From: Glandiceps talaboti
Lineage: Eukaryota; Hemichordata; Enteropneusta; Spengelidae
Length of the DNA stretch: 64,000 nt
Assembly (NCBI RefSeq): GCF_964340395.1
Contig: NC_135549.1
Span: 27,026,095-27,090,094, forward strand
Reading direction: 5' to 3'
Both the position numbers and the translations under genes were made by a program. The stretch's first letter is position 1. Each line of letters opens with the position of its first letter. Below the pieces are notes generated by a model that worked only from the letters and a program-made list of their open reading frames with translations, ran no database searches and was not told the origin of the DNA. Positions 1 through 12,224 of the stretch are shown in pieces.

Positions 1-225
1 CTGCCTGAGATTATTAATGGTTATGGGTATCTGGTTGGTGTCTGCATTAACTCATCAACAGTTTAACACATCAGTGAGGTGCTAGTTCCAGCCTGGTGTT
101 AGCACCAACCTTGCCTGGGGTTATATTAGGGTCGATGCATGTATTAGCTGGTAACACTACTGTGGTGAGCTGCTAGTATCTGCCAAATACTAGCACTGAG
201 TTGGCCTAGTGGGAACATAGGGTTA

Positions 226-572
226 AAGCAGCCATAAGAATTACAAATGGGTGTTTATCTATGTTTGATATGAAGTCTTTTAAACAACTTCACAATGTTT
301 ACCAAATTGTAAAATTAATGTACAACAGAGCAGACCAAGTTAGTGTGTGTGTGTGTGTGTATCAATTGCAGAAAGGCAGTGTTTCAAAATATGTTATGAT
401 AAGTACAAAACCAAACAGTTTTTATACATTCCTTTCACTCTTTGTTATTGATCTAAAAACACGCGCTTGGTATATATTCTTTCACATAGATTTTTCATAT
501 AGAAAACTGTAGCAAAATTCTTGTGAAATAAATCCAAAATAAATACCCATTTGACATCCATATGGCCACTTT
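226..572. mobile_element. TA-flanked foldback MITE (family 1, degenerate copy)
   Basis: The two ends are imperfect inverted repeats of about 30 bp: the left end carries a GCCATAAG...CAAATGGGT core, and the right end, read in reverse, carries GGCCATATGG...CAAATGGGT. Each end abuts a TA dinucleotide (224-225 and 573-574), as for Tc1/mariner-type insertion. The length (347 bp) and the right end match the better preserved copy at 30,370-30,713. No transposase is visible, so the element is non-autonomous. It lies upstream of the MFS exons, presumably in an intron of that gene. Confidence 0.55.
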
Positions 573-923
573 TAAATACAAGAAGGTGTAAATAATATTT
601 CTAACATGTACCATGTCTTCATATCGCCTTCCTTTGCACCCTCATTTGTATGCACGGGAAATATAGAGATATGATATGCTGTGATTGTATTGTCCCATCG
701 TTGAAGATGGAGGATGGGATATAATTTGGTAAATAAACGACTCGGCCTCGTAACATCCATCAGATTCCAGTCAGATCACACATATGATATAAATGTTAAT
801 CAGTTATTATAATCATATCAACTGAAATACGGAGAGGTACTGTGAGTGTTCTGTATTTATTTTCTGTAAAGCTTTACTGTCTCTTCAATTTTAAGAGTGA
901 GATGTGTTTAAATCAATTTACAG

Positions 924-1279
924 TCAAAAGATAAAGCCACTGTGTATGGTGTAACGGAATCATTTGCAGCTTTTTCGAAATCAATTGGTCCTGTAATTGG
1001 TGGGCAGCTCTTTGCCTGGAGTGAAAGAAACAGTGAGTAAACACTTATATCATACGGTTTACTGGTTAGATGTGTAAAGTGGAAATTTTTCATTAATATG
1101 CAAGTGCAAGGTATCTGTACAGATTGAAGATTTGCTAATCTCTTGTTCCTCTCTCTCTTCCAGGCTTAAAATGGCCACTGAATTATCACCTGACATTTTA
1201 TACTTTATTTGTCATCTTGAACATAACTGCTGCTGTCAGTGCCTTCTTACCAAAGTCTGTCGACAAGAAGAAGGTCTAA
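924..1279 (+). CDS. MFS transporter, ZIFL-like, last two coding exons (5' part off window)
   Basis: Two exons, 924-1032 and 1164-1279, are joined by a GT-AG intron in phase 1 (A|GC, Ser), ending at TAA. The first reads SKDKATVYGVTESFAAFSKS then IGPVIGGQLFAWSERN; the second reads LKWPLNYHLTFYTLFVILN then ITAAVSAFLPKSVDKKKV. The pattern (a G-x-x-x-S-F helix, S-IGP-x-x-GG-x-LFAWS, then a last hydrophobic helix and a basic tail) is that of the C-terminal helices 11-12 of major-facilitator transporters like plant ZINC INDUCED FACILITATOR-LIKE and their animal homologues. Substrate unknown. The protein is a 12-helix integral membrane transporter in its full form; only about the last 75 residues are here. 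Family call from remembered motifs, not a search. Confidence 0.75.
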
Positions 1280-1332
1280 TGAAGGAGAGAAAGTGAATAT
1301 AGTTGCCAACTAGCCAACAGTGATACTTTTTG

Positions 1333-1338
1333 ATTAAA
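1333..1338 (+). terminator. possible poly(A) signal (ATTAAA) for the MFS gene
   Basis: ATTAAA lies 54 bp after the MFS stop codon and is followed by T-rich sequence. It is a common variant signal, but the hexamer is frequent in AT-rich DNA. Confidence 0.35.
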
Positions 1339-1339
1339 T

Positions 1340-2293
1340 AATGTGGCATAGGAAACATAATTTTATTGTAAATAATCGGGTTTATTTGCTTATAAATCAA
1401 CACATTGTTTATGGTCAGGATGGGTTTAAGAAATAGTCATCTCATCATGTACATCACTTGCAAATGTTAAAAGAATCACCATCTTATATGGATTTTTGAC
1501 TTAAGATAGATATAAAATATTAAAAATGTGAAAAACACGTTTCCTTCCTTATGACATTTGTGAGTCATTGATATACATTGTAAAAGAAGTTTTCTACAAC
1601 AGGATAAATTTTCAAAGTAGATATATACAGTTTGTTTTAAAATGCTACATTTTGGTAACATATCTACCTCATCAGACTATGATATTAAGTATTTGTCAGG
1701 GCCTTACCCTTTGGAGAGTCATGTCAAGATAAAAAAGTAGTCATGTCATGAATCAGTTGCCATAGTAACCAAATCACCATATCATATGGATTTTTGATGC
1801 TCACATTTCAAATTGACCCTCGCACCTCTGTTTTGCAGTATGATGTCAGTTTTGTTATTTTATAGTCGTTTGAGTAAACGTTGTACATGATTTCAGAAGG
1901 CATACATTTAGAGTAAGCTTCCTATCTTGAACTGCACAACATACATAGTTTTTCTACATTTATTTTGTCAGGGTCAGACTATACTAGTTTATATTGAGCC
2001 ATTTCTCTGATCAACAAAAGACATATTGTTGTGACTATTTTTCATAGGGCTAATCATTTGTTGACGTTTTACTACAACTCCATGTATGTTAATGCGATGC
2101 TCCGAGCATCAGAGTAACAGGTCAAGATTATCCCTGTGTGGTCGATGAGGGCCCACAGTACAATTATGCAGTAGATGTCGGCACATACAAAACAACCCTT
2201 TTAGCGATGCGAGTCACATACAGGATCAGCTGTTGGCTTTCTGCTGTAACCTTTTATATACGACTAGCTAAAAGGAATAACACAAATTATTTC

Positions 2294-2295
<2 letters not shown>
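1340..2295. other. intergenic, no gene seen
   Basis: No exon-like open frame with splice sites was found. Two similar short stretches (near 1476 and 1770, sharing ATATGGATTTTTGA) are in direct orientation and may be remnants of a repeat. Confidence 0.5.

Positions 2296-2298
<3 letters not shown>

Positions 2299-2378
<80 letters not shown>
2299..2378. repeat. (TA)n microsatellite
   Basis: About 80 bp of uninterrupted TA dinucleotide. Confidence 0.97.
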
Positions 2379-2379
<1 letters not shown>

Positions 2380-2736
2380 CATATACGTGTAGTAACATAC
2401 TGTTACAATACATATAGTTGTCTCTATGTGAATATTGTTCAGTGAAATGAAGTCATATGAAATCAAATGTGTGTCCAAGCGATTTATTTGAGTAGCGCTC
2501 GACGGGCATCATCAACAGTGACAAAGCCCACAAATTCCATGTAGAACTGTCCAGCGCATACATTTGTCTAATCTAGTACCAAATCGGAAAACTTGCAAGA
2601 ATCACGTATATAAATATGGAATATCAGAAAGATCTTTTTTTAAATATCGAATTGTGTAACCACAATCGTTAGAATTTTTTAGCACAACTGTACTGATAAG
2701 CCTCTTCAGTAGTGCTATAGGCATGGCAAAGTGTCT

Positions 2737-2751
2737 GTCTGTCTTTCTGTC

Positions 2752-2802
<51 letters not shown>
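2737..2802. repeat. (TCTG)n/(GT)n microsatellite
   Basis: A short run of TCTG units passes into about 45 bp of GT. The open frames across it on the minus strand (runs of His-Thr) are products of the repeat. Confidence 0.95.
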
Positions 2803-2806
<4 letters not shown>

Positions 2807-3945
2807 ATTCGTATAATGAATAGATGATTATTGCTTTGGGTGTACTCATACACCTGGTACACATTTAAACGTTGCATAGCCTTGTATATAGAATTCAAAC
2901 AAATGCTTTGAAACCTCGTATCTTTTTTCGCTCAGGTATCTTCGAAAACCAATCAAAAGTCAACGGTGTGCTTATGTAATCACCTATGATGAAGTGAAAT
3001 GAAATGACATACACTATAAATCTTCGAGGAAATGCATGAAATACTAAGCCCACTGGTCATGAAAACCGTTTGCGGGCGATCTAAGCTGTAACAGTTTCAA
3101 TGATGCTCCTCCAAGAGAGTTGGTGGAGAAATAGAGTAGTCATATTGCTTTAGTTGTTTAAGATGACATTTTCGAAATGACGATTGCTGATAAGAAAAGA
3201 TTTTAAAATTATGTTAGGGATATCATGTAGCAATTAGTTATTTCCATTCTTGACACGTGTATATTTTCAAAGCACTGATAAGGTCATTATATTGACACTT
3301 GTTTTTTTTCTAATTGTAAAAAATAGCACAAATATAATAAGTGCTTGCTTAATTTTCTTAATACTAGTCTATCACATGAAATTCTGTCGTAATTGATGTA
3401 ATTTTTGGGAAATGAGGCGGAAATTGTGATTAAAGTCAACAATCGAGAAAAATTTGTCATCAGAGTATTATGTAAATGAGGTAGATCAAAGCATTGTACT
3501 AATTATACACCATCCACCAGCCGAATTGTATCCGTCTGAACAGAAAATACGGAATTGCATTTCTTTTTGTCCTTATCACAACGACAATGATCGAAGCACA
3601 AGTTTGAAATTGAGCTTGAGCCAGTTTGATTTTATTTTGATTTGCGATTATTTTTTTCATCAAGTCAGCAAAAAGACGTGATGTGTTGGGTTTAATAATG
3701 ATTGTCAATACTCAACTTTATTTTGAAAGTATCATTGTTTTGCAGAACTGCTGTAAATGTAGCATGCTAGAAGTGCAGGTTAGTAAATATCAAGGAGATA
3801 GTAAGTGTTCAGTATGAACAACTGTGATGGACTACTAGGGTTTATAGATGGGCAGTTGAATACACTCGTCATGGGGATTTCAAGTTCATCGTCAGGAGAC
3901 GACCCTACCTTACAAAAGACATCACACAAAATGTACCTTAATAAC
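2803..3945. other. intergenic, no gene seen
   Basis: AT-rich, with only short open frames lacking any recognisable motif. The right end is likely the 3' flank of the Frizzled-CRD gene, which is transcribed leftward. Confidence 0.5.
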
Positions 3946-3949
3946 CGAT

Positions 3950-3955
3950 TTTATT
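3950..3955 (-). terminator. poly(A) signal of the Frizzled-CRD gene
   Basis: AATAAA on the minus strand, about 185 bp downstream of the CRD stop codon. This is a plausible 3' UTR length. Confidence 0.5.
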
Positions 3956-4137
3956 CAGAATAATTTCAAATGAAAATCCTAACGTGAAATCCATATTATT
4001 TCAATCCACTGATGTAAGTCCCTTTCCTTCTGTGATGGCTAAAAATATGTCCCATTATCGTACCCAAATTATGGTGAGAGTCTTTACGTTTAGTGTTAAA
4101 GAAATCTCCGTCACTCCCAGAGAACTTTTACAGTAGC

Positions 4138-4728
4138 TTATAATTGTTCGGGTAATGGTGCGGTGACTGATTTTCCATTGCAAGTACATGCACATGTACA
4201 CTCTGCCTGACACTGTGAAGTATCGTCAATACTTTGGGGAGTGGGAGGTACAGTAATTTTTGGAGTTGGTATTACGATTAGCTCCCCGTTGCTGTCGAAG
4301 TCCATACATCGTCGAGTTTCATCCCCAGCTTCTAGCAAATCGTCGCAACGCAGGCGTTCAGGCCAGGCGAAGCCATATTGTCTCATGAGCGGTGCACATC
4401 CATCTCTAGCATTTTCGCATACGGACCGACACGCTGGTATAGGCAGTTCATACTCATCATCACAAATTGGCGTGTACATACTGCAGAGAAAGAATTTCAA
4501 GTATGGTGAACAGTTGACTTCAACAAGCGGCCAAAATTGATGAACTTCAAGTCCCGCTTCTTCCTGTGTGTCGTGGTTAAAGTGATTAGGCATGTATGTC
4601 TTGCTGTATCCAATATCACGACACATTGGAATCGTGATTTCTTCACAGGTTACATCACGATTGGCCAGTGTTGTACCTAAATACATTACAACGGACAACA
4701 TCGGCAAAATTAATCGACTTATTGCCAT
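4138..4728 (-). CDS. secreted solo Frizzled cysteine-rich domain protein
   Basis: A single-exon protein of 196 residues, starting at the first in-frame ATG (4728). Residues 1-22 form a signal peptide (hydrophobic, ending TTLA before NRDVTC). A full Frizzled CRD follows with the ten cysteines in order: DVTC, IPMC, VNC, FFLC, TPIC, PAC, VC, GC, RC, RRC. Blocks such as FFLCSMYTPIC, PACRSVCENARDGCAPLMRQ and YGFAWPERLRC are closest in memory to Frizzled-5/8. The CRD binds the palmitoleate of Wnt proteins. After it comes a Pro/Thr-rich linker and a five-cysteine tail (CQAECTCACTC), then TAA. There is no seven-helix region as in Frizzled and no netrin-like domain as in sFRP. I see no convincing splice donor before the stop, so it is probably a secreted Wnt-binding decoy. 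A truncated Frizzled or a retrocopy cannot be excluded. Confidence 0.85.
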   Translation of the reverse strand: MAISRLILPMLSVVMYLGTTLANRDVTCEEITIPMCRDIGYSKTYMPNHFNHDTQEEAGLEVHQFWPLVEVNCSPYLKFFLCSMYTPICDDEYELPIPACRSVCENARDGCAPLMRQYGFAWPERLRCDDLLEAGDETRRCMDFDSNGELIVIPTPKITVPPTPQSIDDTSQCQAECTCACTCNGKSVTAPLPEQL

Positions 4729-4839
4729 TCTGTACGGTACGGATTTCAAACACGGATAGTTGGAAGTCAGTCCGGAATGAGAGAATGGTATACTGCCACG
4801 TCGATGAATCCACCAGAAGTTCTAAGGGGTGAACCATTT

Positions 4840-5287
4840 GATATCCGGGGGTGTAAATTGAAGAAATATAAGCAAATCCATTTTTTGCAGTCTTTTATTC
4901 ACTCTTCAGGTCACAGTGTCAGAATAGATATTTTCGATGTATAAAGCAATGCCTGCAGTTTGTCTCAGCGTTAAAGGAATTAGAACTTATATCAATATAA
5001 ACTCAGTGTTACGTTTATCATTTCCTTGTTTGCTATATACGCTATCCCATTAAAAGTGGAATTAAAGTTTGGCTATCTTAAATACATTTTCCTGGTCTCT
5101 CAACACATGAAAAGATGTTATCACGTATTTAAGCTACACTTCTTTCCTCAAGAGAAGAAGAGAGTGGAATCGGGAATTTTTTAAGCAGTCGACTAGATAT
5201 TTGCTTAATGTTGTGGGGGTCTGCAAGTCCGTAAATTGAACCCTTAGGAAACGGGAAAATGATGCCTCACTTGCATCATTATACATT
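4840..5287. other. upstream region of the CRD gene, no gene seen
   Basis: This must hold the promoter of the leftward CRD gene if that gene has no further 5' exon. No TATA box or initiator stands out. Confidence 0.4.
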
Positions 5288-5292
5288 TATCT

Positions 5293-5295
<3 letters not shown>

Positions 5296-5333
<38 letters not shown>

Positions 5334-5352
5334 GCACGTACGTACGTACGTA
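5296..5352. repeat. (CA)n passing into (CGCA)n and (GTAC)n
   Basis: A compound microsatellite; the GTAC part is self-complementary. Confidence 0.95.
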
Positions 5353-6184
5353 GTAGCTTCGACGTTTCAAGTTGTGAAGCTTTCCCAGCGATCCTACAAT
5401 GCCGTTATGCCTAAAATGCCTTTATGCTTTCCAGCCACACCTCGATTCCCCTTTAAGAGCGCATTCGCTTGTTGGCTGAGATTCTATTCAAAAGATGGTC
5501 ATAAAGTACGGAAATACCGTACTGGCCTCCGTACTTGAAACGATATTCGCGTATTTACTAAGATTTTGTACTGGGATTACCATGATGATTAAGGTAAGTC
5601 CGACAGATATCTAAATAGCAGTTTTGCTGTTTTCCCGTGACCACTGTGTGGTTGCAGAAATGAATACATTCTAATTCAAAAACGTCAGCATTGTAGCAAG
5701 ATGAATTAATTAATTCGTCTGCAAACACAAGAAAAAAGACGATTTCAGATCAGATCACTATAATGTAACAAAAATTCTGTTCCAAATGTTGGCCAAGATC
5801 ATTTACATTTATAAACGAAGCAAATAATAACGGCGACAAAACGGAACTTCTTTGCACTCCATGGACTGACATTTGAAAGTTTTGGTACTCCCGCGTTGGA
5901 CGTACATACGTACACATGACATTTTGATAAATTGATTGCAAACCCCTGAAATTGTTTGATATGTTTAAATATATATAGTTGCAAGCAGTTTATAGTATAT
6001 GCGACTGAACAATACAGCTGCTAATTTGTGGAACTAGAATTTTCATAATAACCTAGGCTTAATTATCCATTTGTAGAATAAATAAATACATAATATGTAG
6101 TAGTATTTTTGATCTAATCAAATATCAAAATATCTTTATTGTACGTTCATGTTATTAAAAATAAATGGAAATTCTTTGTTTGGT

Positions 6185-6186
<2 letters not shown>
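5353..6186. other. intergenic, no gene seen
   Basis: Only short open frames without recognisable motifs. Confidence 0.5.
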
Positions 6187-6187
<1 letters not shown>

Positions 6188-6273
<86 letters not shown>

Positions 6274-6325
6274 GATAGATCTGTATGCGTGCATATATGT
6301 GTGTGTGAGTGTGTGTGCGCGCGCG

Positions 6326-6357
<32 letters not shown>

Positions 6358-6377
6358 AGATAGATCTGCGTGCGTGC

Positions 6378-6410
<33 letters not shown>

Positions 6411-6433
6411 AGTGTGTGTGTGTGTTTGCGCGC

Positions 6434-6523
<90 letters not shown>
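6188..6523. repeat. compound (CT)n / (GT)n / (TA)n array with internal duplication
   Basis: A (CT)n run is followed by a segment CAGATAGATCTG-CGTGCATATA-(GT)n-GCGCGCGTCTC, then (CT)n, then the same segment again with a longer TA core, then a long (CT)n run. The block between the CT runs has therefore been duplicated with the array. Confidence 0.95.
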
Positions 6524-6527
<4 letters not shown>

Positions 6528-7708
6528 AGACTGGTTAACAGATAATTACACATATGTTAAAAACTGTCATGACACACGTTAAAAAGATGGTCACTCACCG
6601 AACTCAATTACCGTCTGGCGTCACGACTTAAAATGGAAATCGCAGGCGGATTAAAAGAGTTTTTGCGGAAGTTTCTTTATGCTCTTGGTACCCTGAACCT
6701 ACAACCTGTGGGAGATTTTTCAAAGTAAGACATTACGTGGTTGAGTATTGCTCAGAATTTCACATGGTTTTCTTTCATAAAGGATGTTAAAGTACGGTCT
6801 GAATATTAAAGTACGGTTATTAAGTGACACCATCACCAACACATACACATACACTTATATTTGTATTTTTGAAAACATTGTTTTAACTGACCTAACCATC
6901 TATTTATTTAAGTGTTGCGACTAATTTCAGCCTTACCAGACAGACTGAATGCCTTCCATAATGGTAAAAAGCAAGCACTTCTGAGCAACCATACATTGTA
7001 CATATATATATCTTAATTTGCAAATGTCAGTAATTATATAAATGCCACATTAAAATTAAAAACTTCACCAACCGGCAACAATGCATGTGTCAAATTATAT
7101 GAAATATGAAGCCTGGTAGCTAAATTAATCATTTAAGAAGATAAGGGCGTTGTAACAACTAAAAGCTACAACAAGAAGCCTTTGGGACACTTGCTCTGTG
7201 TGCTATTGTAGTCCGTGTATACATCAAGTTATGTGAAATTTGACGTTTGCGTTCTTCAGATTTGGTCAAATTCCCGCCGGAAAATTAATAAATTTACAAA
7301 TTGTCCATTAAAGTTGAAAGCTACATCATCAAGCTTAAATGAAATATATTTATATCTGCTTTGTTATCACAAATGAATGTACCAGCTTATTTGAAATTCG
7401 AAATTTGTTTTCGTAAAATATTGTCTTAAAACCGAAAACATCGTATGAAGAGACAAACAACCTCTCTACCCTTTCTTTTCAAGTTGATCATTTTTCATTT
7501 GACTGTAATAGCGCCCTCTAAAGCCTCGCCAGTTTGAGTTGGGTACTAACAAATTGGAAATCTTTTTAGGAGCTGCATGAATGTACTCTTCATTTTTCGT
7601 TTTCGCCAATATCGGAACACCCGAATATGACATGTTCAACATAAAACGTCTCCGGTATTATTATTACCAGTACTAACTATAACCACCTGTTTAGTTTAAA
7701 TCAGAGCC
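6524..7708. other. intergenic, no gene seen
   Basis: AT-rich sequence without exon-like frames or clear repeats. Confidence 0.5.
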
Positions 7709-7998
<290 letters not shown>

Positions 7999-8400
7999 GT
8001 ATATAGCGCCAATTTCCAGAGCAAGGTTCTGTTCAGTAGCACTTCAGCTAAGACACACCGTAGCCCGGGTTTTGGCGAACAAATGAGTCTTCCCTTTTGT
8101 TTTGAAACAATCCAGGCTGGAGGCTTGGCGAATGTCAAGTGGCAAAGAATTCCATAGTTTGGCGGCGACATACGACAATGAACGACTTCCATAGGTGACT
8201 TGTCAGTAATGTATTGTGGTAAACAGAGTCTTGTTTGTAGAACCTCGTTAGTGGTCTGGGGTAGAACGTACAGTGCGACTCGGTGTGTATGACTGGAGAA
8301 GATCACAAATGTACTCCTGATTTGCGCCATGAAGAGCTTTATATGTTAACAGTAAACATATGTAATCTATCCTGAAACGAACTGGTAACCACTGCAGGCT
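7999..8400 (-). pseudogene. 5'-truncated LINE, reverse transcriptase C-terminus (CR1/L2-like)
   Basis: Minus-strand translation gives LQWLPVRFRIDYICLLLTYK then ALHGANQEYICDLLQSYTPS, and after stops and a frame shift YVAAKLWNSLPLDIRQASSL followed by [12 protein letters not shown]. These are the standard end motifs (LHWLPVR-x-RI, TYKALHG, LWNSLP-x-x-IR, FK-x-x-LKTHLF) of CR1/L2-type non-LTR retrotransposon reverse transcriptases. Stop codons and the frame shift show it is dead. The copy is truncated at about 8,400, as usual for LINEs. Confidence 0.88.
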
Positions 8401-8559
8401 GATGACATGCTACAATAATATATACGCGACAAAATGGTAAAGAACTTTGCAAGGTGCAATCTAGTGTCGCTCCATTGAGGGGAAACTTGTGTGAAACGAG
8501 GGTTAAATCATAATACTAGTAGTACAACGTTAATAGACGTGATTTGACTCAGAGTGTTG

Positions 8560-8612
<53 letters not shown>

Positions 8613-9201
8613 TACGATTTGCATATGTTAAATGTATTTAAAACATCAAGCGTGACCGTAACGATAGAAGGGTTTCAGGGCGAGACGAGTGACCTCCAAT
8701 ATATATCGCATTGATGGCGTATTTAAAGAATGAAAAACTTTGACGTCAGTTAGATAGTATAAAAAGTACAAAGTTCTTGAATTGTCCTCTTTTTATAGCA
8801 AATTTATATACAAACTACGTCTATACAACTGGTGTGATGAACTTGACATTGGTATATGTACAGCCTGTGTAATATTTATTTCAGAAATATGACAAACTGA
8901 AAATTGTCACTTCTGTGTATCAAGTACTTTACCAATTGATTAAGAAAATTAAAATTTCCCTTCCTTCGTGATTTACAGCAACAGTGTAACCCTAGTTGCG
9001 AGGCCGGATTAACTAGGACACGAATCGCCCACGCCAATCTAAGATATACTGCCGAGAGTTCAACTGAAAGAAAAAACTAACGCAAGTTGACCTCCATGTA
9101 ACCTGTAGTATTGGGGGAAGTTATGCTATGTCATTACGGTCACGATGCGTGTTTATATTATCATGTATTTGGAGAATTGCTGATCCACAGAATTTGTGTT
9201 A
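8401..9201. other. intergenic with a short (AAT)n array
   Basis: An (AAT)n run lies at about 8,561-8,611. Nothing else was recognised. Confidence 0.6.
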
Positions 9202-10060
9202 AGGGAGCATTCGTTTTTTACGGGGAGGGGGGGGGGGGGTCGGTGGAATTTGAGGTATGAATTAAATGTAAAAAGCAACCCCCCTAAAAATTACTTTTCT
9301 AAAATTTAACCCCCCCTAAATCCATCAATTGTAAAATGTGACCCCCCCCCCCTATAAAAATTTTTCACTTGATTTATAATAGATTTATGAAACACTTGAC
9401 TTATATGAGTGTTTGTTCGACATATCACATAATGGACCATGAAACCTAGTCCATGTAGTTCCGTGACTTCCAAGTAGTACACTGTCTGCCTGATCTTGTT
9501 GTGTGAAAGAGTTCATTTTCAATGTCACTGCTATCACTTTCAGAGTCACTTTCCGAGTCACTTTCCTCTGATTCACCCAATTCATGTATCACTACATGTC
9601 CATCTTCTGATTCACTGTCTTCGTCCATCTCATCCTCTTCATCGCTCTCCTCCTCCTCTTTATCCCTCTCATGGTTCACTCTCAGACTCAAAAATTAATT
9701 TGAATGAGTTCTGTTGTTTTTAAAGAGTTTTTAAAGAGTTTTAAAAGTGAGGTATGTCATTATATTGCCACAGTCTGAAAGTTTTATTTTTGTGATGCTG
9801 TGTTTTCTTTTTTTACTTGTTATCACCTGATCAGACAGAATAAAGACATGTTTGTATTCTGTTTTGTACATTTTTTTGTCAATTCTGTTGTTTTTTGCTA
9901 TGATTCCATACAAATCTGTTGTAAAAATTGACCCCCCCCCCCAAACCATTGGATATAAAATTTGACCCCCCCCTAAAAACTGCTTTGTAAAAGTCAACCC
10001 CCCCCCCCCGAATTCCACCGACCCCCCCCCCCCCCTCCCCGGAAAAAACGAATGCTCCCT
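9202..10060. mobile_element. DNA transposon with long G/C-homopolymer terminal inverted repeats
   Basis: The left end (9202-9250: AGGGAGCATTCGTTTTTTAC, GGGG-A-(G)14, TCGGTGGAATT) is matched with one substitution by the reverse complement of the right end (10,008-10,060). TAA or TA flanks both sides, so the target duplication may be TA or TAA. Inside each end are subterminal repeats of the form (A)n-C(5-12)-TAAA. An acidic open frame in the middle may be a relic of an encoded protein. Transposase family not identified. Confidence 0.8.
9446..9688 (-). pseudogene. acidic fragment with TRSGR motif inside the DNA transposon
   Basis: An 80-residue open frame without an ATG at its start, very rich in Asp/Glu/Ser (EEEESDEEDEMDEDSESEDG, then ESDSESDSESDSSD), ends in TTRSGRQCTTWKSRNYMD. 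An acidic stretch followed by TRSGR and an aromatic is common near the start of transposon-encoded proteins. Its position inside a pair of terminal inverted repeats supports that origin. It is too short to be a full transposase and is probably a remnant. Confidence 0.45.
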
Positions 10061-10346
10061 AAGAAATATATCCCTATATAATTTTTCGAATCAGAGAGGT
10101 TTTTTTTGACAAGAGAAAGTGGGCTATTATTAGATTGGACTGTCGTGTAAGCCTTAATCATAATAGAAACGAAAGTCGTACCGTGATTGCTAGCGTACTT
10201 TGTGATAGTATTCCGCCCACTCTCATAAGTGTGCAGTTCTTTGTAACCCGGATAAGGAAATCCTCCTGTGTACTTAAAACGTCTGTACTGCTGGCATTGT
10301 TTGTGCGTTTTAATCTGAAGTGTTGATTCCTAGAAAGTAGGTGGGC

Positions 10347-10352
10347 TATAAA
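10347..10352 (+). promoter_or_regulatory. possible TATA box of the small unknown gene
   Basis: TATAAA lies about 190 bp upstream of a strong splice donor (AAAG|GTAAGTG at 10,541). An inverted CCAAT (ATTGG) lies nearby at about 10,400. Suggestive only. Confidence 0.35.
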
Positions 10353-10377
10353 TGGCGTGGCATTCTCTGGTATAGTA

Positions 10378-10540
10378 AATTTAAATTACATTCAATTTCA
10401 TTGGCTGCAGGCAAGTCGCGTAATCACCAGGAAGAGGCTTACTAATGCACTTCGGGTAAGAACGGTCGGGGCGGACTGACACCAGGAAAAACTCGCAGTT
10501 TGGGAACGAACTGATTAGAATTCAGTATTTGGAGATAAAG
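10378..10540 (+). other. probable noncoding first exon of the gene at 14,064
   Basis: More GC-rich than its surroundings and ends with AAAG|GTAAGTG, a near-perfect donor. The next exon on this strand with a good acceptor (TTTATTACAG at 14,041) begins 22 bp before the ATG of the small unknown gene, so a 3.5-kb 5' UTR intron is likely. The start position is an estimate. Confidence 0.4.
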
Positions 10541-10832
10541 GTAAGTGTCATTCAGGTAAAAAATAGCTTATACTATAAAACTAGTACGGTAAGTGAACGT
10601 TTATGTATAAATGCAAACACTGGGACGTTCTCTCGCATGTAACTTACTACTATATACTTCACTGTGCTACCGTCACTATTTATATTAGAACCATACATTA
10701 TGTACGTAAAAGTTCTGCAGCAGTGCCTTTACAACAGTACAACAGAATGCATACCTGTTGGGATTAACATACAACACAAATAATACATACTAACAGCGTG
10801 TGCATATAGTCTCCTTCTCGTCGTCCACTTCC

Positions 10833-10834
10833 TC

Positions 10835-10884
<50 letters not shown>

Positions 10885-10899
10885 CTATACTCCAAGTAT

Positions 10900-10966
<67 letters not shown>
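10833..10966. repeat. (CAA)n and (TA)n arrays
   Basis: (CAA)n at about 10,833-10,884, a short spacer, then (TA)n at about 10,902-10,966. Confidence 0.95.
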
Positions 10967-11339
<373 letters not shown>

Positions 11340-12174
11340 TGATGTTGTTTTTCACATTATATATGTATATATGTATAGTGCATGAATACACTCGGTATTA
11401 AATTTCTTCTGAATCATGATGCTTTCATTCGAGTTCATGTTATTTCCTCATCACATGTATAGTTGCACTATCATGATTATGCAATGAAAATCTGCAAAGT
11501 TATATATAAAATGTCGTATTTTTAGCGTCATGGGTGACAAGAGAGGGTACCACCACGATTGTTGTACCGACGGCACTGACAGCAGTCATAACCTACTGTA
11601 TGTACATCGTAATTTAGACACTACACCTGTAGGACCAAAATAACTTTTGTTTTTCTCGCGTGAAATCACGAGGGTTACGTTAAAGCTGATCTTCGTATAT
11701 AATCTCTTAAATTTCCTTGTCTTTCCGTTGCTGTTCGTCAAAATGTCTCCTCAATAAGTCTTACTCAAATCCGCGAGGGTGACTAAAACCTCTTGCTAGT
11801 CAAATCTCTGACATTTTATGAATGACGACAGGAATAATGTTCAGATCGAGACAATAGTGAAGATTATAATGTCAACCGCCAATTAGTTATCAGTTGTTAG
11901 TAGTAATTACCGGTATGGGTCACAATCACAGTAATGTACAAAAGACCTACAGACAATCTGAGACCACTATTGTAGAAAGTCTGAGAGACAATGGAGCGGA
12001 AGGCCTGACATCATGACCGCGGAACGATTACTGGTATCTCAGACCACTATAGAGAAGTCGCTATTATAATGGTCTGAGCTGGTATTAGCCGTCTAACACC
12101 CCTTCCAGACTAACCAAATTTACACCAGAAATTATTACACGATCGATGTAGCGTATTAGCTATCACTTGGTGCC

Positions 12175-12224
12175 ACCATAGACCCTCCACCAAGGAGGGT
12201 CCATGTTGGTGGAGGGTCTATGGT
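12175..12224. repeat. perfect hairpin, 19-bp arms
   Basis: ACCATAGACCCTCCACCAA at 12,175-12,193 is exactly complementary to 12,206-12,224, with a 12-nt loop. Confidence 0.9.

Noticed and set aside
6139-6553. Open frames of Ser-Leu or Arg-Glu repeats
   Set aside because: Products of the (CT)n/(GT)n array.
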